A DNA stretch of 64,000 bases, taken from Stromatinia cepivora. Taxonomy: Eukaryota > Ascomycota > Leotiomycetes > Helotiales > Sclerotiniaceae. Under the pieces are notes generated by a model. That model made no database searches, was not told where the DNA came from, and saw only the letters and a list, made by a program, of their open reading frames with translations. The stretch is taken from the NCBI GenBank assembly GCA_014898415.1, contig RCTD01000036.1:62001-126000 (forward strand). The letters are read 5' to 3'. The position numbers were made by a program, and so were the translations under genes. The number at the start of each line of letters is the position of its first letter. Position 1 is the first letter of the stretch. This document shows, piece after piece, positions 25,218 to 38,248 of the stretch.

Positions 25218-25859
25218 AATATTGGAATCGAAGAGATTTATAATTGAATAGATCAATTACAATTGATAATATATAATAAAAACCTTCAAATATAAATATA
25301 ATATAGATTTTTATTGAAAAGGAAGAAATCCTGATTCCTTTCATATTCAATTTATTTTTTTTTCAATCAATTATATTATTATTATAGATCTATGAATATC
25401 TTTTTTGTATATCGTTTGAAATCTTTGATCTATATATATTCAAATCCGATAAGTTTTAATTAGAATATAAAAGAGATAAACAAATTGAATTCTTTATTAT
25501 TATTTTGAAAGAATTTGATGATATAATAAACTTTCGATGGAATAAATGATATACAGAAGAGAGAGTATTGGTTGCTTTAATCAAATTCAAAAATACAAAA
25601 GTTCGAAAGAAATTCGATTAAGTATTAACTGAAATCGATTTAGAATTTGAAATATTATTTGAATATCGATAATATTATTGAACCTTTTTCAAGTATGAAT
25701 CAAATATTTTGTCTTTTAATCGATTTTATAATTATAAAATCATATTGAAAGATAAAGAAGAATAAGTTTTATATTATAATCTGTTTTATAAGATATTTTT
25801 GGAATAATTGGAAATCGTTAAAGAATATATTATAAATAATCTTAATAAAGGTTTTATTG

Positions 25860-26300
25860 AATTTAATTAAGCTTTTTATATTGTATTTATTTTATTCATT
25901 AAGAAATCCAATAGTAATTTAAGATTCTGTATAGATTTTAAATTATTAAATTCTTTGATATATAAGGATCAATATCCTTTCCTTTTAATTAACGAAACGT
26001 TTTCTTGGTTTTCCGATACTAAGATTTTTATTAAATTCGATATTCGTCAAACTTTTTATTATATAAAAATGGATCCTGCTTCGGAAGAGTATATTATCTT
26101 TCGAATTCGATATGGATTATACAAATATAAAATTATATTATTTGGATTAATAAATGATCCTATAATTTATTAATATTATATGAATAATATTCTATTTGAT
26201 TATTTAGATGTCTTTTGTATAATATACCTTAATAATATTTTAATCTATTTTGAAAACGAAAAAAAGTATTAAACTTATATTAAATTAATTTTCGAACAAT
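25860..26300 (+). pseudogene. Reverse transcriptase relic of the gypsy element
   Basis: Includes a 72-codon open stretch at 25955-26173 with the Ty3/gypsy RT pattern: KDQYPFLLI, KFDIRQTFYYIKM, then RYGLYKYKI and FGLIN. About 60 bp later YLNNILIYF stands where the catalytic YVDD box belongs, both Asp codons now reading Asn. Stops and A/T-biased substitutions make it dead. Confidence 0.85.
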
Positions 26301-27148
26301 TAGAAATTGTTGATTTATAAATGGATTTCAAGAAATATAAATTCAATATTATATATATCAAGTATTTGGGTTTTATTATCTTTATTAAAGGAGTAAAAAT
26401 AGATTTTGAAAAGATTAAGATAATTAAGAATTAGATTTTTCCGATAATAATGAAAGGGATCCAATCATTTTTTGGTTTTTGTAATTTTTATCGATAATTT
26501 ATTAAGGATTATAATATAATAACGAAACCTTTTAATGAATTCATTAAAGCAAATATTAAGTTTATATTCAATGAAATATATCAAAATATATTTAATATCT
26601 TAAAGAAAAAGTTTATTTCTGTTTTACTTTTATAATATTATAATTACCGATTTCTTTATATATTCAAAACAGATATATTCGATGAAATAATTGTTAATAT
26701 ATTATTATAATAATATAATAAAGATTAATTTCCTATAATTCATTTCTTCAAGATTATAATTACTGTTAAACTGAATTATAAAGTTTATGATAAGGAAATA
26801 CTATCAATTATTCGATCTTTCAATTATTAAAAAATAAAATTCATTGATTTATTATATAAAATCAAGGTTTATACTGATTATAAGACCCTCGAATATTTTA
26901 TGATTATTAAAATCTTTAATACTCGATAAACTCGTTAAATAGAAGTTCTAATTGATTATAATTTTATTATTATATATTACTTTAAAAAAGATAACCCTTT
27001 TATCGATATTTTAATCTATTAGATCAATGAATTGGATTTTTAGAATTATATCAAAAAGAAGAATCGCCTTCAGCAATTTATTAAAGATAATCAAATTGAT
27101 ACCGAAATTATAAGAAAAGCCTTACAAAAGTATTATCCAAATGAAATA

Positions 27149-27479
27149 ATGATTATTAATATCGATTTGAATAAAATCGCTCTTCAATTCGATTTAATTA
27201 ATTATATCATCGAAACAAATAAAACTATAGATAACTTATTAATATTCAAAATACAAATTATTCAAGATTATAAATATATATTATTCCAAAATGATCTTTT
27301 ACTTTATAATAATTATTTGGTGATATTTAATATCGACAATTTTCGAACTTATCTGATTCATAAAACCTATAATTCCGTTTCCATTATTTATTTTGGTACA
27401 AGTAAAACCTATCTCTTATTATTTCAACAATATTATTGGCCTAGAATATATAATATTATAGCCAGATATATATACAATT
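27149..27479 (+). pseudogene. Gypsy integrase N-terminal (zinc-binding) relic, cut by the copia insertion
   Basis: The open frame runs into the zinc-binding region: residues corresponding to HKTYNSVSIIYFGTSKT and QQYYWPRIYNIIARY match the family's H-H pattern and YYWP motif. Directly after RYIYN the frame enters the copia LTR at 27480. The sequence resumes at 32966, after the duplicated CAATT. Confidence 0.85.
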
Positions 27480-27645
27480 TGTTAACTTTTGGTACAGGAA
27501 GTAGTAGTATTGTTGACTATATAGATTGAATTAAGGATCTATAATTCTAATAAGAATAGAATTAAGATTATCCCTAAATATAGTTTATACATCATTATGA
27601 TTTTGTAATCTCAATTCTAATCCTATAATAACCTTATTTCCAATA
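27480..27645 (-). repeat. 3' LTR of the nested copia element
   Basis: 166 bp; the terminal TG reads TA on the minus strand (CCAATA on the plus strand at 27640-27645). It directly interrupts the gypsy integrase relic. Confidence 0.9.
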
Positions 27646-30600
27646 TTCCTTTATTAAAGATATTCTATTCGATCCATTTAAATTATTAATTCCAATATTT
27701 TTTTGAATCTTTCGAAAGTAATTCTTATATAAAACTTTATCATTTTATCAACAATTATATTATATATATTGATATAATTAGTAACGATTTTCTTCTTTTT
27801 TATCAAATTCTTAATGAAATAATAATTGATATTTATATATTTAAATTGTTTATATAAATATAGGTTCTTGATTAAAACTAAAACATTTTAATTATCATTA
27901 AATATCTGAATTATATCTTCATTTTTTTTAATATAATTTGATCTGAATAAGTCTTTAAGTATTTGTATAATCTATTTCTTTTGTTTAATAAATATTATTA
28001 TTGCAATATATTCTGATTCTATATTAGAAATAATTATAAACATTTGTTTTTTATTAATCTATAATATAGGGCTTTTGTAGAATATCATAATTCTCTTTGA
28101 AATACTTTTTCAGTTATATTTGTTATTAATTCAATTTGTATTTATATATATCTTTATTATATTATCAAATATATTATATTCTTTGTAAATATCAGATTAT
28201 ATTTCTTTTGATCCGAATTATAGTTTCTATTTGATTATTGATTATAGATATTATATCAAATTCTTTAAAACTATAATATAATGTTTTGCTGATTTTATTA
28301 TAAATTGTAAAAATCTTTTAATTAAGAATACTATATCTAATCGAATATATACTATTAAATAAATTATATTTCCTATTCGTTATTAATATTTGTTTATATC
28401 TATCAATTCATTATTATCGGTTACTAATCAAAGATAGATATAATTCATTATTGGTAGTTTCTTGATTTGATATTATTTATATATAATATTATATTTGATT
28501 AATATAATATCAAGATATTCTTTTTGATCTATAATTAATATATATATTTTTTTATTGTAAATAATTTTAATATTTAGGATTTTATTAATCTCCTTTAGAT
28601 TCTTGATGTTAAAATAAACTAATAGTTTTTTATCAAATCAAATAATTTGTGATGATATATATGATACAATAATGATATCATCGATATATATTAGTAATAT
28701 TATATTACAATCTTTGGATATATATAGATATAGATTTGCCAAACTTTATACAAAATTTATATTTAAAAATTCTTTTTTCAATAATAAATTCCAATTCCTT
28801 TTAGTTTGTTTTAAATTATATAAATTTTATAAAGCTTATAATATATATCCCTTTTTGATTTTAATATTTTAAAATAATTTGAGATAGATTTCTTTTTTTA
28901 AATACAATTCAATAAAGGTATTTTTAATATTAAAATATAAATATTCCAAATTTTCCTTTATAATAATAATTAAGAATAATTTGAATATATTTAGTTTCAT
29001 TATTAATACAAATATTTTATTATAATTCTTTTTTAATATTTAATTGAATCTTCGAATTATTAATTTTGTTTTGAATTATTTTATTTTATTATCCTTAATT
29101 TTAATTATAAATATCTATTTCGTTGAAATTAGATTATTTTTTTTAAGAAGTATATATTCTTTCCAAATATTATTTTGAATTAAGAATATAATTTTCTTTT
29201 GAATAATTTCCTTTTATTTTTCAAAATGTTTTTGATTCGATATTGCTTTCTTATAAGTTCTTAATATTTTGATTTCTAAAACTTTTTTAATCGAATATAT
29301 TATATTTTCTATATTATTTATATTTATCAACAAAATTATGAAATCTAAAATAATTTTGTTTTTGATATAAAGATTTATTTTATAAATAATTAGAATTGTA
29401 ATTATAATATATTCTATACTTTTTTGAGTTTTGATTTATATAAATATTATAATCAATATTTTTATAATTTTATTTTCTTATTTTTTTTTAGAATTTTATT
29501 TTATATTTCTTTTTTGTTTTCGTATTAAATATTTTAGGGATTTATCTTCAAAATTCATTTTATTCTTTTGTTTAATTTCAAATGATTATAAATTTACTTC
29601 GTTTTTTGATTCTATTAAAATAAATTTATCAATAAAATTTAAAATAATCTTAAATTTTATTTTTGATATAGATTCAGAATTTGCAAAAATTGATTCTTGA
29701 ATTGGACCCTTTGAAATGATGAATTCGATATTTGAAATATCTTTAAAAAAAGATTTTTGATTTGTTTTTTGAATATTGCTATTTTTATTTTTATTATATA
29801 TTAATATTAATATATTTAATTTATTTGATTTCAATTTAATAATTGAAATACTTGATATAATCATTGAATTTGATATAATATTTGTTGAAAAAAATATTTA
29901 GAATAAAAATGATATAGATATTGTATTTGATATTGAGAATAGAAAAAGTATTTTGTTTATTATTGATCTATTATAAGGTTTTCGATCTAATTTTATATTC
30001 TTTATTCTTTATAAACTTGATTTATAATTTTTTAATTTAAAATTCAAATTTCTTTTTCGATAAAATTCATTTATAATTATTTTATTTAATCGAAATATAT
30101 AATCTAATTCTGAAGAATATATTTTGATATATTTATTTATAATTTTTGAATACTTTAAAAATATATCGATTCTTGAAATATTCTATAATTTGTTATATCT
30201 TTATTCTTTTAGAATAATCTTGGGATTGATATAAATATAATATTTGTTCTCCTAGATTTTGTATATTTTTATATTTGGTATTATATCTATAAAAGTTTTT
30301 ATAAAAGATCGATCTATTTTATTTATATTAAAGCCAATATTAATATAATTCCTAATATAAATATTATATTTTACAATTTCGTTTTAAAATTTTAATAATA
30401 ATTTAATTTCTTTTAATATTACTTTTATATTTGTCTTTGCAATCCTTATATTTTATTCTATAAATCTATTTTGATATAAAAAAGTAATTATTATAATTTC
30501 GGATTGTATATTTAATAATTATTTATAAATAATTTATAAAAGTTTTGATATATTATTAATCCTAATTGTAATAATCTTTTTTTCAATAATTAATTCTATT

Positions 30601-32799
30601 TTCTTTTTCCAAATTTTCAATATTTAAATTGTATCGTTTTTTTGTTTAAATAATATAATCCAATTTATTTTTATATAATTATCAATAATCAATATAAAAT
30701 AACAATTCCCTTGAATCGATTTTAGGAATAGTTTTGTAATATCGAAATATATAAATTCGAATCTCTTTGATTTATATAAATTCAATTATTTCAGAATATA
30801 ATTAATTATTTTAATAAATATATATATTTTATAAATATTTAATTCAATTGGGATTTTTATTGATTTGATTATATTAAATATTTTATATAGATTCTTGATT
30901 TTGTTTGGATTTAGATAATTGAATTTTTGATATTATAATAGATATCTCTCTTTCTCCTTAAATGTTAATTCATTATCGATACTTTTAATATTATTAATTA
31001 TCTTTGAAGAAAAGCTTTTTTCTTAATCATTTTGGTATATATTAAAATAGAGAATTGTATCTTTATATCCTTTAATTATATATAAAATTATATATATTCC
31101 ATTTTGTATTTTAATATAAATGATTTTCTTATTATCTTTTTTAAAATATATATAATAAAAATTGAATTCCCTTTGCAACCCTGTTTTGTAGATTCTTTTT
31201 CTTAATAGTAAGTTTACTTTTAGCTTTAATATATATAATATATTTGAAAATAACATTTTAGAATTATCTTTGTATATTATATTTATTAAATTTTAATAAT
31301 AATAATATATTATTCCCTTATTAACCTTTATCCTTTATTTAGTAATAAATTCTATTAATTTGAATAATGAAAATTGATCAAATATATATAAAGAAACGTC
31401 TATATTAGTATATTATTTGTTAGGGGAAGTTTTATTAATAATTTCCTTTGTCAAATTGTAATCTTCCTTTATTATATCTTTAATATCGAAGTTTGATTTA
31501 GAGATATTGTTAGTAGAATATATTTAATCTTTTTTGTTGAAATAAACCTTTTTTGAATTCAATAATTCTTTTTTTTTTTAATAATGAAAATAATTATAAA
31601 GGAGTTTGTTGGTTTGTATTAAATATAAATAGTTTTATATATAATGATTTTTTCTTTGATATAGATCATAAATATTATTTGAGATTTCGAAATCTGATTT
31701 TTAATATTGAAAAATGTATTTAAATCCTTTCATAATTTGTGTTAATTCTGATTTATTCTTAAAATAAAGTTCTTTAATTTATAAATACTTGATTTTATCG
31801 TTAATATTAAAGTTGATTTGGATATTCAATATATTTATTATTCTTTAATAATCGATTAAAAGATTATATATTAAAATCAAGAATAAAGTAATATTTTGAT
31901 ATATTAATTGATAGTTTTTATTTACAATTCTTAATTTCCTTTTATATTCTTTTAGTTTATCCCAGATTTCGATAATAATTATATTGAAATAAATATTGGA
32001 TTGAAATTTGAAGTTCTAAATTATTATTATATATATATTAATTATAACTATATTGATTTTGGTATATTTTGATTTAAAATATCTCCAGAATATATATATT
32101 GTTGAATATTTATTGATGAAGATTTTATTATTATTATTAAATATTATGCAAATATATAATAATATATTCGCTTTGTTCTTTAAGTATTCCAATTTCAATT
32201 CAATATTGTAATATATACGATCATTGATTTCGCAGATAAATATTATATTAGATTTTGTAATCTATATATATTCATTTAATATTTAATTAATTGTATAAAA
32301 TTATTCTTTTCTTTTCAATTATATCTTCATTTGTTTGAATTATTATTTATAATTATTTTGATTAAATTTCGAAAAATTGTTTGATTTCGATATTATAAAG
32401 GTTTCTTATTATTTGATAAATATCAAAGATAATCTTCAGATTTTTAAAATAATCTTAAAAAAAAAAAAGTATATAACAAATAAATTCAAAATAATAAAGA
32501 AATATAAAAATAAAACAAAAAAAAAAATTCGTAAAATTGTATTATAATATATTTTCTTATAATTATATGAATTTGTTTTTTGCCTTTATTATAATTCTAT
32601 ATTGGTATTATATAAACTGTTTTCCGCTTTGACCTGTAATATTATGAATTATAAATTATATTATTGTATTTCAATTCTATTTCAATAATATTATATGAAA
32701 ATTCTGATTTTCATTTTGTTTTATCTTTATTAATTATATTAATCTTTTTTTGATTTGCTTTATTTTCTAATTATTATTGTATAATTAGATCTTATAATT

Positions 32800-32965
32800 T
32801 ATTAACTTTTGGTATAGGAAATAATAATATTATTGATTATATAGATTAAATTAAGGATCTATAATTCTAATAGAAATAGAATTAAGGTTATCTTTAAATA
32901 TGGTTTATGTATCATTGTAGTCTTGTGACCTCAATTCTAATCCTATGATGGCTTCATTTCCAACA
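32800..32965 (-). repeat. 5' LTR of the nested copia element
   Basis: 166 bp; on the minus strand it starts TGTTGGAAATGAAGCC. Compared with the solo copy at 15,658 it has many C to T and G to A changes. The internal region begins at 32799 going down. Confidence 0.9.
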
Positions 32966-34140
32966 CAATTATTATATTTACAAATACAATTCTATTCTAT
33001 ACAATCGTACCCCCGATTTATTATATCCATTTTCAATTCCTAATCGAATATAATAATATATTATTATGGATTATTATAGTTTTAATAAGAATAAATACGG
33101 ATATGATAATATTTTAGTCATTATCGATCGATTAATGAAATAAATTATCTCTATATCTTATTATAAATCAATTGATACTCGAATTCAAATACAATTATAT
33201 CTTTATTATATATATCGATATTATAATCCTTTTAACATTATAATATCGGATTATAGCCCCCAATTCATATTATAGTTCTGGAAGGAATTCAGCCAAATCC
33301 TAGGAACCGATCTCAAATTATTTATTGCTCATTATTCCTAAATCGATGATCAAATTAAAATTTATAATCAATATCTTCAATAGCGATTAAGATTGTTTAT
33401 TAGTTATTATCAAAACGATTGATTAGAATTCCTATTTATAATGAATTATACGTAACTTATTTTTCCATATAATTCTTTAGGAAGGTTTATACCCTACAAA
33501 ACCTTATACAAGTATATATTGAAATATATATAAGAATAAAAAGAAGATATTAATAAATCAATAAATAATATGAATATATATAATATCTGTATATATATAA
33601 AATATAATAGATTAATTCTTATACAAATGAAAGAAGATTTATTGTATACTCAAGCCAAAATATCGAAATCCATGAATATTTATTAGTATAAAATCGATTT
33701 CGATATCGAAAATTATATATAGTTTAATATGAAAAGTTATTTTATTTAGAGATTATCCAAGAAACTGGATTTCCTAATTCAAAGAAGATTTAAGATCATT
33801 AATCGATTTAAGAACTTTTTTAAATTCGAACTTTCGATTATAATAAAAATTCATTTTGTTTTCCTTTTAGATTGATTATACAAAATATATAACAATCCTT
33901 TTCTTAATTAAATATTCGAATTATCTTTATTTATTAATATAACTAATGATTCGAAATAAAAAGTAGAAAAGATTCTAATAATAAAGAAAGTATGAAAAAC
34001 CTTATTATATAGAATTTCATAGTTTAATAATGATACTGATCTTATTTAATATCCTGTTTCCGATTTTAAAACATCATTACACCTCCTATACGATTTTCAT
34101 CTGGTCAATCCAATATTGCCTGGTCCTTTTAATCGATTAA
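32966..34140 (+). pseudogene. Gypsy integrase core and chromodomain relic
   Basis: Continues the integrase broken at 27,479. The core reads with stops through DYYSFNKNKYGYDNILVIID (about 33,065-33,130), IIISDYSPQF (about 33,235) and a stretch corresponding to the family's HPQTDGQ region (about 33,330), so the catalytic Asp and Glu regions can be placed. At about 33,955-34,140 a chromodomain-like stretch follows (VEKIL, YRIS, then LLYDFHLVNPILPGP), which marks the chromovirus clade. It is not translatable. Confidence 0.78.
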
Positions 34141-34909
34141 TTGATTGAATAAAACTTTATAAAAACAAAAAAAATAATTATAATTATATAAATAACGATT
34201 TATCTATAAAATCAAAAGAAAGAAAAATGTTCTTCAATATAATAGATTAAATATTATGATTTTATAATAATATATATATATACAATCATAAAAGGATCAA
34301 AAACCCATACAAATTCAAGGGAATTTGATTGTATATATATATAGCCCGAGCTCTATATAATAAACAAGCTATCATTATCAAGATAATACAAAAACAATAT
34401 ATTTCAAAAAAAAGTTATACTTATAATTATTTCAAAAATTATATAAAAGAAAGCTTGAATATAATAAAAACGAAATATAATATTACTCCTATCGATTTCG
34501 TTCAATTTGATTGATTTAATCAATTTGATCGATTAATTTGATCGATTTCAGAATTGATTATATTAATTATCTATTATTATTATATTATAATTCAATCTCT
34601 TTCCCTTTTCTATTGAAACTTTTTCCTTTCAGAAATTCCCTAAATCAAAGAAAATACAAATCAATATTAATTTAATCAATTAATAAACGATTTGATCGAT
34701 TTGATCAATTCATTCATCATTTTGATTAATTTAATCGATTATTTTAATCAATTTGATCAATTTCCAGTAAATTGACTAAATCAATCAAAATGACTAATCT
34801 AATTGATTTAGAATTTATAAATCTTTACAAAAACCTGATTTCCAATGAAATAATAATGAAATAGAGAAATGAAATACTCGAAGATAAGCTTTTCTGAAAG
34901 GGGGGATAA

Positions 34910-35193
34910 TATTATAAATTATAAATTATAGGAGACTAATCATATAATATCTTTTATCTTTTATATCAATTTATAAATTAATCATTTATATATATATATT
35001 ACGAATCATATAATTTAATATAGTAAAATGGTAACCCTAATAATATATACATACAACCCTACAATTTACAAATAGGTATTTATATATATATATATCTAGT
35101 CGTTCCTTACAAACTATAGTTCTTCAGTTGTAGATTCTAAAGAACATAATTGACCCTATTTATTCAGCTCTACTACGGCTCTTGTATGTCATA
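34910..35193 (+). repeat. 3' LTR of the gypsy element (284 bp)
   Basis: Its first 27 bp have changed from the consensus start to TATTATAAATTATAAATT, with C to T and G to A changes. The 3' end, CGGCTCTTGTATGTCATA, is better kept. The damage is the reverse of that in the 5' LTR, so neither copy alone gives the original sequence. Confidence 0.9.
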
Positions 35194-35742
35194 ATGATCG
35201 ATTTTTCTTTATACTACCCTTTCTTTAATCGTTCTATTCTTCTATTTTTTTTCAACTTTTTTTTCAGTTTTCTTTTGTTTCTTAGTTTCTTTTTTCTGTT
35301 CAGTAATTAATACTTTCATTAATTAATAGATTCTAACTTTTTCGATTTATAAAAAGAAATATAAAAAAGCACTTTCATCTTTTTCTTTTATTAGATTTAA
35401 ACATTTAGAATAAGTTCTTTTCTTTCTTTCAATCTTCAAAGCTTCTTTTAGATTTTTTACTTTATATAATTGAATATTAGTATTAATTGTATATATAAAT
35501 ACGGTTTTAAAAAACTTCTAAATGATATCGGGATTTTGTTTGAAGCGAAATTCTAATTTGAAATAACGAAGAATTTTAATCATATATAATATCTTTATTT
35601 TATTCCTTATAAGTTATATTGATATAAATGATATAAAGGTTTACTTTGGTTTAATATTATAAATAATAATATTCTTATTTATAAAATAAATACCGACTTT
35701 TTCGAAAGATTTCAGGATATTATAAGTAATAATAGATTGAGT

Positions 35743-35985
35743 CTAAACAACCTTAAATATCATCCAAAAATTATATTTCGATATTCCAACAATACCTTTG
35801 CTTTTGTATATTAGATTATTGAATTTTATATTATAATTCGTCGAAAAGAGAAGGAAGTAGCTTATATCAAAAGGTTGAAATCGATATATAAAGTGGAGGG
35901 GGAGAATCAATAAAATGATCTTCAATTTATTATATTTCGATATAAATTCTATATTCATATAACTAAAATGATTATTTATAATCAA
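35743..35985 (-). pseudogene. DDE_1 transposase fragment of the Fot1-like element
   Basis: An 80-codon open stretch retains the DDE_1 (pogo/Fot1) pattern around the second catalytic Asp region: a His-Ser/Phe block, then the family's PPH-type motif followed by a QP-Asp/Phe block, then LNNLIYKSKGIVGISK. Flanking frames are closed by many stops. Substitutions towards Phe, Tyr and Ile fit RIP. Confidence 0.75.
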
Positions 35986-36978
35986 TAGATAATATCCTTT
36001 CCCTACTTTTGAACAAATATAGTATTAAAAGATTTTATTAAACTAAATGAGACCAAATATATTTGATAATTATTTATTATTTAAAATTCCGAAATAAACC
36101 TGATCCTTTACTTCTATTTTATCAATCTATATATCCTATAGATCTCCAGATTTCCTTTTATAAATTAAAATAAATGAAATAACTATATCATTGATATATA
36201 TATATACTAAAAAAGTAATAAACTCTTTCGATCCATTTTACCTAACTTTCATAGTTTTACCATAATCATATATATTAATATTTATTATTCTCTTTATAAT
36301 TCTTTCTAGATTAATTATAAAATCCTTTTCATCCTAATTGTATATATTCTTGAATAATATATTATATTTTGTGATTACTTTTATCAATTAAATAAAAAAA
36401 TAAAAAATATTAGTATAATTCTTTTAAATAATAAAATTCAATAACAATATAAAATAATTCAAACCAGATTATAAAAATACTCAAATACAACAATATTATC
36501 AATTTTCATATACAAATTATCAATACATCAAAAATATCAATTTTGAAGATATATTTTATATTTTTTCACGAAATTTATTATTCAATTCTTCCCTAAAGAG
36601 TAACTTATAATCTTTTTCGCAAAGTTTTTGATTATACAATTTATAAAGGATATAAATCTTTATATCAATTTATTAATTTGATCAATTAAAGTTTTTTTTT
36701 ATTCTTTTAAAAGAGATTAATGAATTTCAGTATATATAATACTATAGAAAATAATTTTGCTTTTATAACATCAAAAAAACATTGAACAATTGATTTTGAA
36801 GAAATTTGTTATTTGAGTATATTTAGGATACTCTTTCCCTTTAATTTGAACTAATGCGAACTCTATATGGACCTCTGAAGATATATCGTCATTATATTCA
36901 TCTATAATGATTGATATTTTATAAAATTAAAAGTACGTGCAAGATGTGGGGTCGTGTACGATATAGGGAAATCGGTTA

Positions 36979-37078
36979 AGGGAGAAGCTCCCCCAATAAC
37001 ATGCATAAACCCCAGACTCTGAATTCCACCATCTTCCCGCTACCTTCAGCTTCTGAACCCATTGCCACATAACTTACA
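36979..37078 (+). promoter_or_regulatory. Remaining native 5' flank of the 2EXR gene
   Basis: Only about 100 bp of normal-composition sequence separates the Fot1-like transposon end (TA at 36977-36978) from the ATG at 37079. The rest of the ancestral upstream region has been moved at least 16 kb away by the nested insertions. Confidence 0.55.
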
Positions 37079-38248
37079 ATGGCGACTGACTTCCCCAAGT
37101 TTTCTCTTTTGCCAACAGAAATGCGACGCAAAATCTGGAGCTTTTGCATGCCAGAGAGCTGTGTCTTCGAATTCGATATTCCCCATGAGTATCTGGTCGG
37201 GACAATATGCGAAACGGCCCTGACGTCAATTGCAAATGCGAAACCACCAATCTTTAGCCAGGTATGTCGCGAGTCGCATGATGTGGCTTTCACGGAGGGT
37301 GGATTTCTAACGGAACTGCTAGCTCTACGGAAAGCAAAGGGATTCGAAGAGCTGCCAGAATTCGACGATGTTAGCGCGGTCGCCGGGATTGACAATCCGT
37401 GGTTTTGCCCCAAAACTGATATTGTCCATCTCAACTGGCGGCAGGTTTACAATCCGTTATTTGACTCGGACCACAATCCAATTCCAGCGCTTGTCGCTCA
37501 TGCTAGGATTTCCCAGGGTGGCTCGATCATGGCGGAAGTTGTAATGTCGTTTCAGGAAGAGTATACGTACGACTCATCTGGTCATCCCGAAAGGCTATCC
37601 TTTGATGAAAGTTACGATAACTTCACACTCGAAAGTTTGAATGGATTCAAGATCTGCCTTTTGACCATCAACATTCACAGCACCGATATTCAGGTCGTTG
37701 ACTCGGGACTTTTTGGAAGCCTGGCCGCTCCCATCCAGCTCGTTGATCCTATGGACCGAGAGACCATTCGTCGCATGTATGAGCTTTGGTGTACTACCTT
37801 CCATGATGATCCTAAATTGAAGGATCCTGAGCCCGAAAAAATATTTGAGGAGATGATTCTCACGCCCGATAATTTCGAGTCACGTGTTCGTATGTGGCAT
37901 GAATTCTATGAACGAGAATGGGTCTGGAGCAAGTGGTATAAGAAGCTCCATCAGGGAACGCTGAATACGATCTCGTCACCCGAGGATGTTTTCACGGGAC
38001 CTAAATTTGATCCAGAAGGAAATGCAGTGACAGGTCTCCATGTGAGCAATATACATATGCCGGAGCACGATTTCAACAAGGCACATCCGTGGGTACAAGA
38101 AGCACTTGACGTTATGCCTCGTTTCCATCCTGTCATCATGTTCAGGTATTGTAGCGCTAGGTGTCACACGTTGGGACGGCCACAACCACCCAAAGACTGG
38201 GGTTGGAGGTCGGAACAGATGACCATCTCTTTCTGGAGCTCAACGTAG
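37079..38248 (+). CDS. 2EXR-domain protein
   Basis: Single-exon gene of 389 aa from an ATG at 37079. The N-terminus has the fungal 2EXR pattern: FPKFSLLPTEMRRKIWSFCM (residues 5-24), an F-E-F strand, then PPIFSQVCRESHDVAF (about residues 55-70). The rest has the usual family pattern, with a D-I-V-H-L-N strand near residue 120 and many Trp and Tyr. 2EXR proteins form a large F-box-like fungal family of unknown biochemical role, often in variable genome regions. The frame is intact and GC-normal although AT-rich TE sequence lies on both sides. Confidence 0.85.
   Translation: MATDFPKFSLLPTEMRRKIWSFCMPESCVFEFDIPHEYLVGTICETALTSIANAKPPIFSQVCRESHDVAFTEGGFLTELLALRKAKGFEELPEFDDVSAVAGIDNPWFCPKTDIVHLNWRQVYNPLFDSDHNPIPALVAHARISQGGSIMAEVVMSFQEEYTYDSSGHPERLSFDESYDNFTLESLNGFKICLLTINIHSTDIQVVDSGLFGSLAAPIQLVDPMDRETIRRMYELWCTTFHDDPKLKDPEPEKIFEEMILTPDNFESRVRMWHEFYEREWVWSKWYKKLHQGTLNTISSPEDVFTGPKFDPEGNAVTGLHVSNIHMPEHDFNKAHPWVQEALDVMPRFHPVIMFRYCSARCHTLGRPQPPKDWGWRSEQMTISFWSST

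Larger units (their letters stand above)
27480..32965 (-). mobile_element. Full-length Ty1/copia LTR retrotransposon, RIP-degraded, 5,486 bp, nested in gypsy integrase
   Basis: LTRs of 166 bp at 27480-27645 and 32800-32965 in reverse orientation, with the duplication CAATT at 27475-27479 and 32966-32970. The coding strand is minus. On it the reverse transcriptase catalytic region is readable near 28,700-28,660 as IYIDDIIIV followed by the DLGE-like region. The stretch near 32,198-32,016 matches the copia copy at 60,577-60,800 nearly residue for residue (LEYLKNKANILLYICIIFNN against SEYLKNKANILLYICIIFNN). No frame is intact. Confidence 0.9.
20971..35193 (+). mobile_element. Ty3/gypsy chromovirus-type LTR retrotransposon, RIP-degraded, with two nested insertions
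   Basis: LTRs of 284 bp at 20971-21254 and 34910-35193, flanked by the 5-bp duplication ATGAT (20966-20970 and 35194-35198). A polypurine tract, GAAAGGGGGGATAA, sits directly before the 3' LTR (34896-34909). Taking out the nested 1.68 kb element and the nested copia (each plus 5 bp of duplication) gives about 7,052 bp, normal for gypsy elements. In order on the plus strand: gag-like region (not recognisable), reverse transcriptase (about 25,860-26,300), RNase H (about 26,640-26,960), integrase interrupted at 27,480 and resumed at 32,966, and a chromodomain-like C-terminus (about 33,955-34,140). All frames are broken. Confidence 0.9.
20564..36976 (-). mobile_element. Fot1/pogo-like DNA transposon split by a nested gypsy element
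   Basis: Inverted termini of about 45 bp: left ACCGATTTCCCTACATCGTG at 20564; right its inverted match ending AGGGAAATCGGT at 36976. TA target duplications lie at 20562-20563 and 36977-36978 (TTAA is present at both ends, so a TTAA target cannot be strictly excluded). Removing the nested 14.2 kb gypsy insertion leaves about 2,185 bp, a usual size for this group. The minus strand at 35743-35985 retains a DDE_1 transposase fragment (NNHFSYMNIEFISK, then HFIYRFQPFDIS). The right end is about 100 bp before the ATG of the 2EXR gene. Confidence 0.85.

Noticed and set aside
20561..36979. piggyBac-type element because TTAA is at both ends
   Set aside because: The transposase relic is of DDE_1 (pogo/Fot1) type, which uses TA; TTAA is explained by TA plus matching neighbouring bases.
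14800..36980. Mitochondrial DNA insertion or centromere as explanation of the AT-rich block
   Set aside because: LTRs, TSDs and pol relics explain most of it as RIP-mutated transposons; no mitochondrial genes were seen. A centromeric role cannot be tested from sequence.
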